From: Neobacillus niacini
GTDB lineage: Bacteria > Bacillota > Bacilli > Bacillales > Cytobacillaceae
Assembly: GCF_023715415.1 (NCBI RefSeq)
Contig: NZ_JAMBOB010000003.1
Location: forward strand, 310,001 to 374,000
DNA: 64,000 nucleotides
Reading direction: 5' to 3'
The notes under the pieces were generated by a model. That model was given only the letters and a program-made list of their open reading frames with translations, ran no database searches and was not told the DNA's origin. Shown here piece by piece: positions 9,766 to 18,156 of this stretch; the stretch's first letter is position 1, and the number at the start of each line of letters is the position of its first letter. The translations under genes and the position numbers were made by a program.

Positions 9766-10874
9766 TTCTTTTTCTCCTTATAGGCTTTTATCTTCTGCTT
9801 TAGTAGAGCGAAGGCATAAAGAACAAAAGGATAACAAAATATAAAATAAAAAGCTACGCTAGCAAAGATATCGTTAAAACGATTGATTTTTAATCGTGTA
9901 TTAATAAACAGACTCATTACAAAAATACATGTTGTAAAAACCAATAAAACTCTTATCGTCTTTAGTCCAAATGTGCGTCTAATACCACGTACTGCTGCCC
10001 ACATATAAAGCATTAGATTGGGGAGAATGATAAGCAGCCAAAAAGTTACAGCAACATACTCTGTTCTTTCTATAAAGGGGAGCCTAACAATTTTGAATAG
10101 AGAAAGAGTTGGCCAAATGGTACTTTCCAATTGTCCAGGACTAAAATAGATAAGGGCTACAAGCATAAGGATTAAATACAACATTGTGGTTGCAGCGATT
10201 CCTATTTGAGCATATTTTTGAACCTTATCCTTTTTTTCCATATATGGATAAATAACATAAAGAATTTCGAAGCCTACAGTAGTTAGTGACATTTTATGTG
10301 CTCCCTTTAATATGGAAACAAAATTGGATTCCATTACGGGCAGAAGGTGATCATAGTCCGCAAAACGTAGAGGATAGCCAATGAATCCAAACATCCAAAG
10401 GGAAAGAATTATGCTAAAAAAACCAACTCCAACGATCATTCGAATTCCGCCAGTTACCCCATAAATGACTAATAATAAAATCGAAAATGAAAACAACCAG
10501 ACAGGTACGGTTGGAAAAACCCAAGTTTGCAGGACCTCAATATAGTTTTTAAGAATGATTAAAAAAACCCATAAACAATACAGGATATATAAACTGCTAA
10601 ATACCTTTCCAAGCCATTTTCCATATACTTCATGCTGTATGCCATATATATCGGTTGATCCGTATAACTGTAAAGTTTTAATCATAACAAAAACCACAAT
10701 ATGTGTGGCAAAACCTGCAATCAAAACCGAAATCCAAGCATCCTGCTTCGCTTCCAGAAAGATAACCCTTTGAAATCCGTGTATCCCAATCCCAACTTGG
10801 TTAGCATGAATAATAAAAATTATCAAAAAGGTACTTAACAAAAATGGAGATTTTGGTTGATACTGAACCTTCAT
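9762..10874 (-). CDS. gerAB: Spore germination receptor B subunit (GerAB/Spo-VB-like permease)
   Basis: A 370-residue integral membrane protein with about ten transmembrane segments of the APC-type germination permease family. The B subunit binds the germinant (an amino acid in several characterised receptors). GIHGFQRVIFLEAKQDAWISVLIAG near the N-terminus is typical. It lies 11 nt after gerAA and overlaps gerAC, so all three are one operon, expected to be sigma-G controlled as known for this family. Confidence 0.9.
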   Translation of the reverse strand: MKVQYQPKSPFLLSTFLIIFIIHANQVGIGIHGFQRVIFLEAKQDAWISVLIAGFATHIVVFVMIKTLQLYGSTDIYGIQHEVYGKWLGKVFSSLYILYCLWVFLIILKNYIEVLQTWVFPTVPVWLFSFSILLLVIYGVTGGIRMIVGVGFFSIILSLWMFGFIGYPLRFADYDHLLPVMESNFVSILKGAHKMSLTTVGFEILYVIYPYMEKKDKVQKYAQIGIAATTMLYLILMLVALIYFSPGQLESTIWPTLSLFKIVRLPFIERTEYVAVTFWLLIILPNLMLYMWAAVRGIRRTFGLKTIRVLLVFTTCIFVMSLFINTRLKINRFNDIFASVAFYFIFCYPFVLYAFALLKQKIKAYKEKKK

Positions 10875-10885
10875 ACGGTCACCTA

Positions 10886-12403
10886 CTACTTAAGGTCATT
10901 TTTTTCTTTAGCTTTTTTAGGGTCATATTTGTTTTCGTTTCCAGTTCTCGTTAGGTCTGGTCTTTTATAAGTGAATGATAATGGCAGCCGAATAATACTG
11001 TCCTTCCAATCTGCAAAACGCGGAGGATAAAAAGGTGATAAATAAGGGCTCCCAAGGCTCGATTGCCGTAACAGGTGCAGAAGTAAAAAGCAAAAACCGT
11101 ACATAATTCCGTAAAGCCCCCAAAATCCAGCCAATATAATGAGCGGAAATCTCAATACTCTAATGACGTTGCCCATTGAATAACTCGGTGTAACAAAAGA
11201 TCCAAGAGCGGCTAAGGCTATGATGATAATGAGAATGTTGCTCGTAAACCCTGCGTCTACTGCTGCTGTTCCAATCACTATTCCTCCAACAATACCCATT
11301 GTTTGACCCACTTTGGTCGGCAATCTTGCGCCGGCCTCTCGTAATAGTTCTAGAAAAAATTCTAATAATAAAGCTTCAATAATGGGAGGAAATGGGACCC
11401 TTGCCCTTGACTCGCTAAGGGTTAACAACAAAGTTTGCGGAATGACTTCATAATGAAAGGTGATACAAGCAACATAAGTTGCGGTAAGGAATACGGAAAA
11501 AAATAAAGCGATTAATCTTAATAATCGGTAGAATGTTCCAATTTGCCAATTCACATTACTATCTTCCATGGCATAAAAGAATTCCATAAATGTGTGAGGG
11601 CAAATAATAGCCAATGAACTGCCATCAAACAATACTGCCAGTTTCCCTTTTAACAGCAAATCACAAACTTTATCCGGACGCTCTGTTAACGACATTAACG
11701 GAAAAATCGATAAAGATTTATCTTCGATAAGCTGCATAAGTACTGAACTATCTAGAATTCCATCAATTTTTATCTCATCGATTCTTTGTCTTAGCGTGTT
11801 GACCATTTGTTCAGAGGCAATCCCACTCATATACAGAATGGCACCAGATTTATTCGTGCGGCTACCTATCACAAAATCTTCTACACATAGATCTGAATCT
11901 TTAATGTAATTTCGGATAAGGGAGATATTTGTCATTAAGCTTTCATTAAAGGCTATTTGAGGACCAATAACGTGAGACTCATTCTCCGCAAATGTTAATG
12001 AACGTCCAACTCTGGAAGGGATTTTTGCTAAAAGAACGGAGGTTTCTCCCTCTAAATAAATGATTACATTTCCGTCTAGAGCAGATTTGACCACCATTTC
12101 CATCTGATTTGACTTTTCAATCTCACCAACTGATAAATGCTCCATAACGGTTTGAATGGAATTAAAAGATAGGTCTTTTATTGGATCAATAATATCTTGG
12201 TGAAACATGGTTTTATCTATTAATGTACCTATGGAGAATATGGTAATCCCTGAACTTCCTATTTCATTCTCTAAAATATCAGCACTATTCTGAAGTCTAG
12301 CTTTAAACTCAGAGGACATTTTTTCTCTTGTTTCTGGAATAGGATCCTGGTTCTTAGGTTGTGAATCCTTTATGGGTGATAGCAGCTTTTTTTTAAAGAA
12401 CAA
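10886..12403 (-). CDS. gerAA: Spore germination receptor A subunit
   Basis: The 505-residue protein has an N-terminal soluble domain of about 270 residues and a C-terminal membrane domain, as in GerAA/GerKA. Family signatures include VIIYLEGETSVLLAKIPSR, GKLAVLFDGSS and the membrane segment ESRARVPFPPIIEALLLEF. The basic tail ends in KKAKEKNDLK. It is the first gene of the ger operon; the start ATG follows GGGGGT on the minus strand. Confidence 0.92.
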   Translation of the reverse strand: MFFKKKLLSPIKDSQPKNQDPIPETREKMSSEFKARLQNSADILENEIGSSGITIFSIGTLIDKTMFHQDIIDPIKDLSFNSIQTVMEHLSVGEIEKSNQMEMVVKSALDGNVIIYLEGETSVLLAKIPSRVGRSLTFAENESHVIGPQIAFNESLMTNISLIRNYIKDSDLCVEDFVIGSRTNKSGAILYMSGIASEQMVNTLRQRIDEIKIDGILDSSVLMQLIEDKSLSIFPLMSLTERPDKVCDLLLKGKLAVLFDGSSLAIICPHTFMEFFYAMEDSNVNWQIGTFYRLLRLIALFFSVFLTATYVACITFHYEVIPQTLLLTLSESRARVPFPPIIEALLLEFFLELLREAGARLPTKVGQTMGIVGGIVIGTAAVDAGFTSNILIIIIALAALGSFVTPSYSMGNVIRVLRFPLIILAGFWGLYGIMYGFCFLLLHLLRQSSLGSPYLSPFYPPRFADWKDSIIRLPLSFTYKRPDLTRTGNENKYDPKKAKEKNDLK

Positions 12404-12509
12404 TTTCAGAACCCCCTATTCGATATAGATATTTGCTTAATGTATTATTTACCATTAAGACCTCTTTATACCACTGTGTTTTTTACAAAAAAATAAAGCA
12501 ATGCTTATA

Positions 12510-12713
12510 TTAGCATCGCTTAGGAAATTTCATGATTGGCTCATTTTCAGAATCCATATCTGAACTCATATCAGAATCGAGGCTTGTGTTGTTTTCGCCA
12601 GAGCCACCGATGGTTTTGGTAATGGAAATAGGCGAAATGTAAACAGCTCCACCAAAGTTAACAATGCCGCCAGAAATGGTTCCAATTGAAACATTATTAT
12701 GATTCGTGACCAT
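12510..12713 (-). CDS. Spore germination protein GerPA/GerPF family
   Basis: The 67-residue protein has the family core IGTISGGIVNFGGAVYISPISITKT, closely like GerPA/GerPF/YpzD, which help germinants pass through the spore coat. A Ser/Asp-rich linker and short basic tail (MKFPKRC) follow. AAGGAGGGG precedes the ATG. It lies upstream of the ger operon on the same strand but about 100 nt apart, so it probably has its own transcript. Confidence 0.85.
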   Translation of the reverse strand: MVTNHNNVSIGTISGGIVNFGGAVYISPISITKTIGGSGENNTSLDSDMSSDMDSENEPIMKFPKRC

Positions 12714-12780
12714 AGTAACCCCTCCTTGGTGTTATAGTATAATATGTCTTTTTCTTGTATGCGTTCGTCATATACAAAAT

Positions 12781-12809
12781 GAAAGAGCCCATATAGATGA
12801 GGCTCTTTT
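12781..12809 (-). terminator. Terminator of the small zinc-ribbon gene
   Basis: AAAGAGCC / GGCTCTTT stem on the minus strand with a following T-rich stretch. Confidence 0.6.
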
Positions 12810-12835
12810 GGTAGGTACGTATTGATTTTTTCTTA

Positions 12836-12976
12836 CTAAAAAAAGGATTTAAACATTTCTTGGTGATCGTTGCATTCCTTGCAAATGTATTCAATTTCTA
12901 ATGGATCTTCTCTCACCATATGTACAGTTTCTCTGCTGCAATTTTCACAATATCTAACTTCTTGGATCTGTTCCAT
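12836..12976 (-). CDS. 46-residue putative zinc-ribbon protein
   Basis: A small gene too short for most callers: MEQIQEVRYCENCSRETV, then about 20 residues, then YICKECNDHQEM. The C-x2-C ... C-x2-C spacing suggests a single zinc ribbon. AAAGAGGTG lies 8 nt before the ATG and a terminator follows. Codon use is in keeping with its neighbours. I cannot assign a function. Confidence 0.65.
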   Translation of the reverse strand: MEQIQEVRYCENCSRETVHMVREDPLEIEYICKECNDHQEMFKSFF

Positions 12977-13085
12977 GAAATAGGCACCTCTTTTTCTTGG
13001 GTCATAAAAATAGTATGTCCAAGAATATCATGCCTTTTTCATCTAACCCTAATCCAAATTTTTGTGGTTCATTACCCTTACTTAT

Positions 13086-13607
13086 TTAACATGATGGATT
13101 TCTGTTCTCTTTTTCTATTTTTAAAAGCTGTTCCTTCATCACCAATCCACCACGAAAGCCTGTAAGTTTACCGTTCTTCCCAATAACTCGATGACACGGT
13201 ACAGTTAAGAGGACTGGATTTGCCCCAATTGCACTTCCAACAGCACGGACTGCTGAAGGTCGTTGAATGGCATTTGCAATATCGGAATATGTCCACGTTT
13301 CTCCGTATGGGATTTTACAAAGTGCATTCCAAACCGCAGTCTGAAAATCTGTTCCCTTTAATTCTTGGGAAATGGTAAAAGAATTACGCACACCTTGAAA
13401 AAATTCTATAAACTCAGCGACATATGGCTCCATCACTTTATCATCCTGGATCAGTGAACTTCCAGGATAATGTTTGTTGACCCATACTTCCAATTCCTCA
13501 AAAGGTTTATCCTGCGAACCAACATAACAGAGTCCCTTAGAAGTTGCAGCCATATATAATTTCCAGTTTTCATAAACCAACTGCGTCCAAAATAGTTTAG
13601 ATTTCAT
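13086..13607 (-). CDS. ogt: Methylated-DNA--protein-cysteine methyltransferase
   Basis: Removes methyl from O6-methylguanine to its own Cys. The 173-residue protein has the active-site motif PCHRVIG with downstream GFRGGLVMKEQLLKIE, and the DNA-binding segment RPSAVRAVGSAIGANP. The N-terminal domain is of the Ogt/AdaB type without the Ada metal-binding part. Divergent from an AlkA-like glycosylase 73 nt away, which suggests a shared alkylation-repair promoter region. Confidence 0.93.
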   Translation of the reverse strand: MKSKLFWTQLVYENWKLYMAATSKGLCYVGSQDKPFEELEVWVNKHYPGSSLIQDDKVMEPYVAEFIEFFQGVRNSFTISQELKGTDFQTAVWNALCKIPYGETWTYSDIANAIQRPSAVRAVGSAIGANPVLLTVPCHRVIGKNGKLTGFRGGLVMKEQLLKIEKENRNPSC

Positions 13608-13680
13608 CTTAACCTCTCCATTCCTCTTTACTATCTATGGTATAACTTTATTATGACATTGAAAAGAGAGGATTTTACTG

Positions 13681-14601
13681 GTGATCCAATCATGGGAGCA
13701 TTCCAAGGATGAATTAAAACTGTCATTACCAAAAGAATTCAATTTTAATGAAAATATGAATTATCTAGCAAGGAGCAGTAACGAGTGCCTCTTTCACATC
13801 CAAAATAATCGTGTTAGTAGAGCGATTCAAATGGGAGAAGAAATACTTATTATTGAAGTTAGTTCTCAAGATAACCTCCATTTAAATATACGATATCTGG
13901 GAGAGAATAAGCCGAACACCGCAGCGATTCATGCTGAAGTCGCTTGTTATGTTAGCGAGTGGTTTGATTTAGATAGAGATTTACATCCCTTTTATACCAT
14001 GGCAAAAGAGGATCCATTGCTTGGTTCAGCTGTTGATGCCTTTTATGGACTGCGGATGATTGGAATTCCTGATTTATTTGAAGCTCTTTGCTGGGGCATT
14101 TTAGGGCAGCAAATTAACCTATCCTTTGCCTATACCTTAAAAAGGCGTCTAGTTGAAAAATTCGGCCGGAGTGTTGTCCATAAAGACGTCATCTATTGGC
14201 TATTCCCTTCACCAAAGGATATAGCGTCACTATCACCTACTGAATTAGATGGCTTACGGATGACAAAAAAGAAAGCTGAATATCTCATTGGGGTTGCGGA
14301 GTTAATGGTCCAAGGAACATTAACAAAGGATTCATTAGTAAAAGAAGGAAGTCATCAGCAAGCCGAGAAAACGTTAGTCAAAATACGAGGAATTGGTCCC
14401 TGGACTGCAAACTATGTGTTAATGCGATGTTTAAGGTACCCTAGTGCTTTTCCTATCGATGATGTTGGGCTGCACAATGCGATTAAACATCGGCTGGGTA
14501 AAGAAATAAAACCCACCAAAGATGAAATTATGAAATTAGCAACAAATTGGACAAATTGGGAATCGTACGCAACCTTTTATTTATGGAGATTTCTTTACTG
14601 A
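13681..14601 (+). CDS. alkA: DNA-3-methyladenine glycosylase II (AlkA-like)
   Basis: Excises alkylated bases. The 306-residue protein shows the HhH-GPD core: GILGQQINLSFAYTLKRRL, the hairpin region KIRGIGPWTANYVLMRCLRYPSAFPIDDVGLHNAI (GPWTA and the catalytic Asp in IDDVG). The start is GTG 13681, with GAGAGGA 8 nt upstream. It ends with a YLWRFLY tail. Divergent neighbour of ogt. Confidence 0.9.
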   Translation: MIQSWEHSKDELKLSLPKEFNFNENMNYLARSSNECLFHIQNNRVSRAIQMGEEILIIEVSSQDNLHLNIRYLGENKPNTAAIHAEVACYVSEWFDLDRDLHPFYTMAKEDPLLGSAVDAFYGLRMIGIPDLFEALCWGILGQQINLSFAYTLKRRLVEKFGRSVVHKDVIYWLFPSPKDIASLSPTELDGLRMTKKKAEYLIGVAELMVQGTLTKDSLVKEGSHQQAEKTLVKIRGIGPWTANYVLMRCLRYPSAFPIDDVGLHNAIKHRLGKEIKPTKDEIMKLATNWTNWESYATFYLWRFLY

Positions 14602-14663
14602 AACGAATAGATTTACATTGGATGAAAAAACTAGGAGAAACGACGGTAAGGAGAATTTATCAT

Positions 14664-15707
14664 ATGAAAACGATAAAGCCAATAAAGATTACCTCAAGGG
14701 TTAATGAAGTACCAGAGGAAAAATTAACCTCAGCTGAAATGGGTAAACTTTGGGCTATTTATATGGGAAATACGATGTCCAAATGTGTTCTTAGTTATTT
14801 CCTCCAGCATGTTAAGGACAGGGAAATTAAAGAAATTGTCCAACATGCTTTACATATCGGAGAAGGATTAATAACAGACATAAAAGTGATTTTTAATCAT
14901 GATCATTTCCCTATACCATATGGCTTTACAGAAGAAGATGTAAACCTAGGCGCACCAAGATTATTTGCGGATGAATTTTATCTTCATTACTTAAAATATG
15001 CTGCGAAAGCGGGGCTCAGCCTATACTCTACCGCTATTCCCTTAATGATAAGAAATGATGTCAGTGAGTTTATTGTAAAATGTAATGTTTTGACAACAGA
15101 GTTGTTGCTTACACTAAATAAAGCGTTAAAGGATAAAGGGGTTTTAACTAAACCACCAGTTATACCCATTCCTGAAAGGGTGGATTTTGTACAGAAAGAA
15201 AGTTATTTTAATGGGTTTTTAGGTCATGTTCGCCCCTTACATGGGTTAGAAATTGCCCATTTATTCGATAATATTGAAAATAATGCAACGAGCAAAGCAT
15301 TATTAATTGGCTTTGGGCAGGTAGCAAAAACTGAAAAAGTTAGAGACTTTATGCATCGTGGAAAAGAGATAACCATGAAGCATCTTGAAGCATGCAGGCA
15401 GCATTTACACAAAGAAGATTTACCTGCACATCCATTAATGGATGACCTGGTTGAAAATTCTACATTTGCTCCCTTTTCAGATAAACTCATGTTGTTTCAT
15501 AAAATTGATATGTTTAGCATGAAAATCAGATCTTATGCCAATGCAGCATCACTAAATGGAAGACATGATTTGGGTGCCATGTACGCTAAATTTTTTATGG
15601 ATATAGGGCTTTATGTACAAGACGGTGCCAAAATATTTATTGATGAAGGCTGGATGGAGAAACCGCCCCAAGCAGTTGATCGTGATTCATTGTCCTCCAA
15701 AAATTGA
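14664..15707 (+). CDS. DUF3231 family protein, two ferritin-like halves
   Basis: This 347-residue protein resembles the DUF3231 family common in Bacillaceae. It appears to contain two homologous helical halves: one beginning LTSAEMGKLWAIYMGNTMSKCVLSYFLQH and one beginning YFNGFLGHVRPLHGLEIAHLFDNIENNATSKALLIGF. Each half has HIGEG/MKHLEA-type helices reminiscent of ferritin-like bundles. The function is unknown. The start at 14664 has AAGGAG 10 nt upstream; the frame is open further back but overlaps alkA. Confidence 0.7.
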   Translation: MKTIKPIKITSRVNEVPEEKLTSAEMGKLWAIYMGNTMSKCVLSYFLQHVKDREIKEIVQHALHIGEGLITDIKVIFNHDHFPIPYGFTEEDVNLGAPRLFADEFYLHYLKYAAKAGLSLYSTAIPLMIRNDVSEFIVKCNVLTTELLLTLNKALKDKGVLTKPPVIPIPERVDFVQKESYFNGFLGHVRPLHGLEIAHLFDNIENNATSKALLIGFGQVAKTEKVRDFMHRGKEITMKHLEACRQHLHKEDLPAHPLMDDLVENSTFAPFSDKLMLFHKIDMFSMKIRSYANAASLNGRHDLGAMYAKFFMDIGLYVQDGAKIFIDEGWMEKPPQAVDRDSLSSKN

Positions 15708-15741
15708 AAAGAATGAGCATAAATGCTGCTCATTCTTTTTG
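15707..15741. terminator. Bidirectional terminator
   Basis: AAAAGAATGAGCA / TGCTCATTCTTTT, 13-bp stem with T-runs on both sides, between convergent genes. Confidence 0.9.
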
Positions 15742-15744
15742 AAC

Positions 15745-16098
15745 TTATTTTTCCCAAAGCTCAATCCATCTGCCATCTGGATCAGCAATCCATGTAAAGG
15801 TCCCAAACTCACTCTTTTCTGTTTCCTTCAGTAAGGGAATGCCTAGTTTTTCTAGGTGTACTAAACATTGCTCCATATTTTCAATTTGAAAATTTAACAT
15901 AACAGGTTGTTCTGCTGGAAAATAATCACTATCCTCGTTAAAAAATGAAAAGATTGTTTTACTTCCTGTATCAGGTTGAATCATGGTACCATTCCATTCG
16001 TTATCCATCGAAATTCCTAATACTTCAGTGTACCACTTCTTTAATTCTTTGATATTCTTTGTTCTCCAAAATACACCGCCAACACCTATTATTTTCAT
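15745..16098 (-). CDS. VOC (glyoxalase/bleomycin resistance-like) family protein
   Basis: The 117-residue protein has a single vicinal-oxygen-chelate domain: GVGGVFWRTKNIKELKKWYTEVLGI at the N-terminus and FGTFTWIADPDGRWIELWE at the C-terminus, with the usual metal-ligand Glu near the end. The substrate cannot be predicted. GAGGTGAG lies before the ATG. Confidence 0.8.
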   Translation of the reverse strand: MKIIGVGGVFWRTKNIKELKKWYTEVLGISMDNEWNGTMIQPDTGSKTIFSFFNEDSDYFPAEQPVMLNFQIENMEQCLVHLEKLGIPLLKETEKSEFGTFTWIADPDGRWIELWEK

Positions 16099-16266
16099 AA
16101 ACTCACCTCATTTATTTGTATATCCCTTTTTATTCTATTAATACACCTCAAATACCTGTATCTCCCAATTTGATTTTTAGATTCCCCTTTACTTATACTC
16201 TTTTTCTATTCAAAAGTTTGGAATGTCGAAGAATAGTCACAAATGATAAACGCATAAAACATTCCC

Positions 16267-16303
16267 ATCTCCCGTAGTTGATGTGGGAGATTTCTTTATT
16301 TTT
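16267..16303 (+). terminator. Orphan intrinsic-terminator-like hairpin in the 374-nt gap
   Basis: ATCTCCC / GGGAGAT 7-bp stem followed by TTTCTTTATTTTT, oriented toward the ABC importer about 170 nt downstream. No gene on the plus strand ends before it, so it may be a leader attenuator or the end of a short untranslated RNA. The rest of the gap (16099-16472) is AT-rich; TATAAT at 16406-16411 is a possible -10. Confidence 0.5.
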
Positions 16304-16472
16304 AAGGTTTTAACACTATTATCCTATTGTTTACCTATTGATAATATAGATTAATTTCTATTTGGATAATAGATAAAATGAATTTAATAGCATGAATCAA
16401 TTCTTTATAATCAAGTAGGCAAGGACATACTTACAGTGATAAAACGACGAAATAGTTGAGGTGGATAGTTTT

Positions 16473-17381
16473 ATGAAGAAATGGTTATCTGGTATTATTT
16501 TATTTATGCTTGTTCTTTCAATGGCAGCATGTGGTCAAACTGAAGATAAAGCAACTGAAGAAAAAGAAGGAAATAAAGAAACTAAAACAGAGGAAGTATT
16601 TAGAATTGGTGCGATTCCCGATCAAAATGCAGCCTTCCTTCAAACAGGAATGGAAGCTGTTGCAAAGCAGTTAAGCGAAGAAACAGGTATGAAAGTAGAA
16701 TTCGTACCATCTGTTGATTACGCAGCACTCGTTACAGGTTTCCAACGTGGTGAAATACATTTAGCATGGTTTGGCGGTTTAACAAGCGTGCAGGCAAGAA
16801 ACCTTGTACCTGATGCAGAATCAATTGTTCAACGACCACGTGACGCTGAGTTCAAATCCGTATTCATTACCCAAGAAGGCTCAGGTATACAAACATTAGC
16901 AGATTTAAAAGGTAAATCCTTCACATTTGGCAGTGAAAGCTCTACATCAGGACATTTAATGCCCCGTTTTTTCTTATCTGAAGAAGGCATTGATGCAAAT
17001 ACTGACTTTAATGGAAAGCCTAATTTCTCTGGCTCTCATGATACAACGTACAAGTTAATCGAATCAGGTTCCTTCCAAGCTGGTGCATTGAACATCTCCG
17101 TTTGGGAAGCAGCAGTTAAAGAAGGCAAAGTAGATACGAATAAAGTAAAAGTATTCTATACTACTCCTGATTATTATGACTATAACTGGACAATCAATAG
17201 CAATGTGGAAGAAGTGTTTGGTAGTGATGCAAAGCAAAAAGTTAAAGAATCATTACTTTCTATGCCTGGCGACACGACCGAAATTGCTGATTTATTCCAA
17301 ACAGACAAGTTTATTGAAACAAAAAATGAGAACTATGAAAAGATTGAAAAGGTTGCAAAAGAATTAGAGATTATTAAGTAG
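16473..17381 (+). CDS. PhnD-like ABC substrate-binding lipoprotein, putative selenate/selenium oxyanion uptake
   Basis: The 302-residue protein starts with a lipoprotein signal (LSMAACGQT). After an acidic linker comes a PhnD-type binding domain: FRIGAIPDQNAAFLQTG, VPSVDYAALVTGFQRGEIHLAWFGGLTSVQAR, DAEFKSVFI, then FGSESSTSGHLMPRFFL. The AWFGGLT-VQAR segment recalls the binding-protein family annotated as putative selenate ABC transporter, linked to SelD-containing genomes. Close relatives bind phosphonate, phosphite or thiamine-like ligands, so the substrate is inferred, supported by selA, selD and three other UGA genes nearby. The start has GAGGTG about 9 nt upstream. First gene of a three-gene importer operon. 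Confidence 0.8.
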   Translation: MKKWLSGIILFMLVLSMAACGQTEDKATEEKEGNKETKTEEVFRIGAIPDQNAAFLQTGMEAVAKQLSEETGMKVEFVPSVDYAALVTGFQRGEIHLAWFGGLTSVQARNLVPDAESIVQRPRDAEFKSVFITQEGSGIQTLADLKGKSFTFGSESSTSGHLMPRFFLSEEGIDANTDFNGKPNFSGSHDTTYKLIESGSFQAGALNISVWEAAVKEGKVDTNKVKVFYTTPDYYDYNWTINSNVEEVFGSDAKQKVKESLLSMPGDTTEIADLFQTDKFIETKNENYEKIEKVAKELEIIK

Positions 17382-17394
17382 TAGGTGTTGTTAC

Positions 17395-18156
17395 ATGTCA
17401 TCCAAAACGATGATTGAAGCAAAAAATATATCAAAACATTTTGAGCGGAAGATAGCCTTATCTTCCCTTTCTTTTTCTATTTCACAAGGTGAATTGGTGG
17501 CCATAATTGGACCAAGCGGAGCCGGAAAAACGACCTTATTGAATTCGATTGCCGGTCTTGTATCTCTTGAGGACGGTGATCTCCTTATTGACAGTAAACC
17601 GCTCAAGGAATACAAACGGGGTAAACGGTTTGCGAGGAAAATAGGTGTCATTCGACAGCAGTTCGATCTAATTGGTCCTCTTGCTGTTATTCATAATGTC
17701 CTGGCTGGTAAATTATCAGAGTGGAGTCTTTTCAAATCGTTATTTTCTCTTCTCGTCCCTCAAGATAAAGAAACAGCTTTAACAGCACTTGAAAGAGTCG
17801 GTTTAGAGAATAAACCTTACGAAATAACAGCTACTCTTTCAGGCGGTGAACAACAGCGTGTCGCAATGGCAAGATTAATGGTACAAAACCCAGAAATCAT
17901 TCTTGCAGATGAACCCGTAGCCTCTCTCGATCCTGCAAGGGCAGATGATGTGCTGAGCATGCTGACAGCAATCGTTATTGAGAAAAATCAAACATTACTT
18001 GCCAGTCTCCATTCAGTAGAATACGCCAAGAGATACTTTACGAGAATCATTGCTCTCAAAAATGGTAAACTGTTTTTTGATTTACCGACAGAAGATGTAA
18101 CACATGAAATATTAAATGAATTATATCAACTAAAGGAGCAGGGTTCAGATGAATAA
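17395..18156 (+). CDS. PhnC-like ABC transporter ATP-binding protein
   Basis: The 253-residue ATPase has Walker A GPSGAGKTTL, signature LSGGEQQR, Walker B PEIILADEPVASLDP, and a switch His in ASLHSV. Lengths and the PhnC-like insert FKSLFSLLVPQDKETALTALERVGL match phosphonate-type importers. It lies 13 nt after the binding protein and overlaps the permease gene by 8 nt, so it energises the same importer. Confidence 0.9.
   Translation: MSSKTMIEAKNISKHFERKIALSSLSFSISQGELVAIIGPSGAGKTTLLNSIAGLVSLEDGDLLIDSKPLKEYKRGKRFARKIGVIRQQFDLIGPLAVIHNVLAGKLSEWSLFKSLFSLLVPQDKETALTALERVGLENKPYEITATLSGGEQQRVAMARLMVQNPEIILADEPVASLDPARADDVLSMLTAIVIEKNQTLLASLHSVEYAKRYFTRIIALKNGKLFFDLPTEDVTHEILNELYQLKEQGSDE

Noticed and set aside
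12697-12894. 65-residue ORF on the minus strand
   Set aside because: It overlaps the GerPF-like start, the terminator hairpin and the zinc-ribbon gene in other frames.
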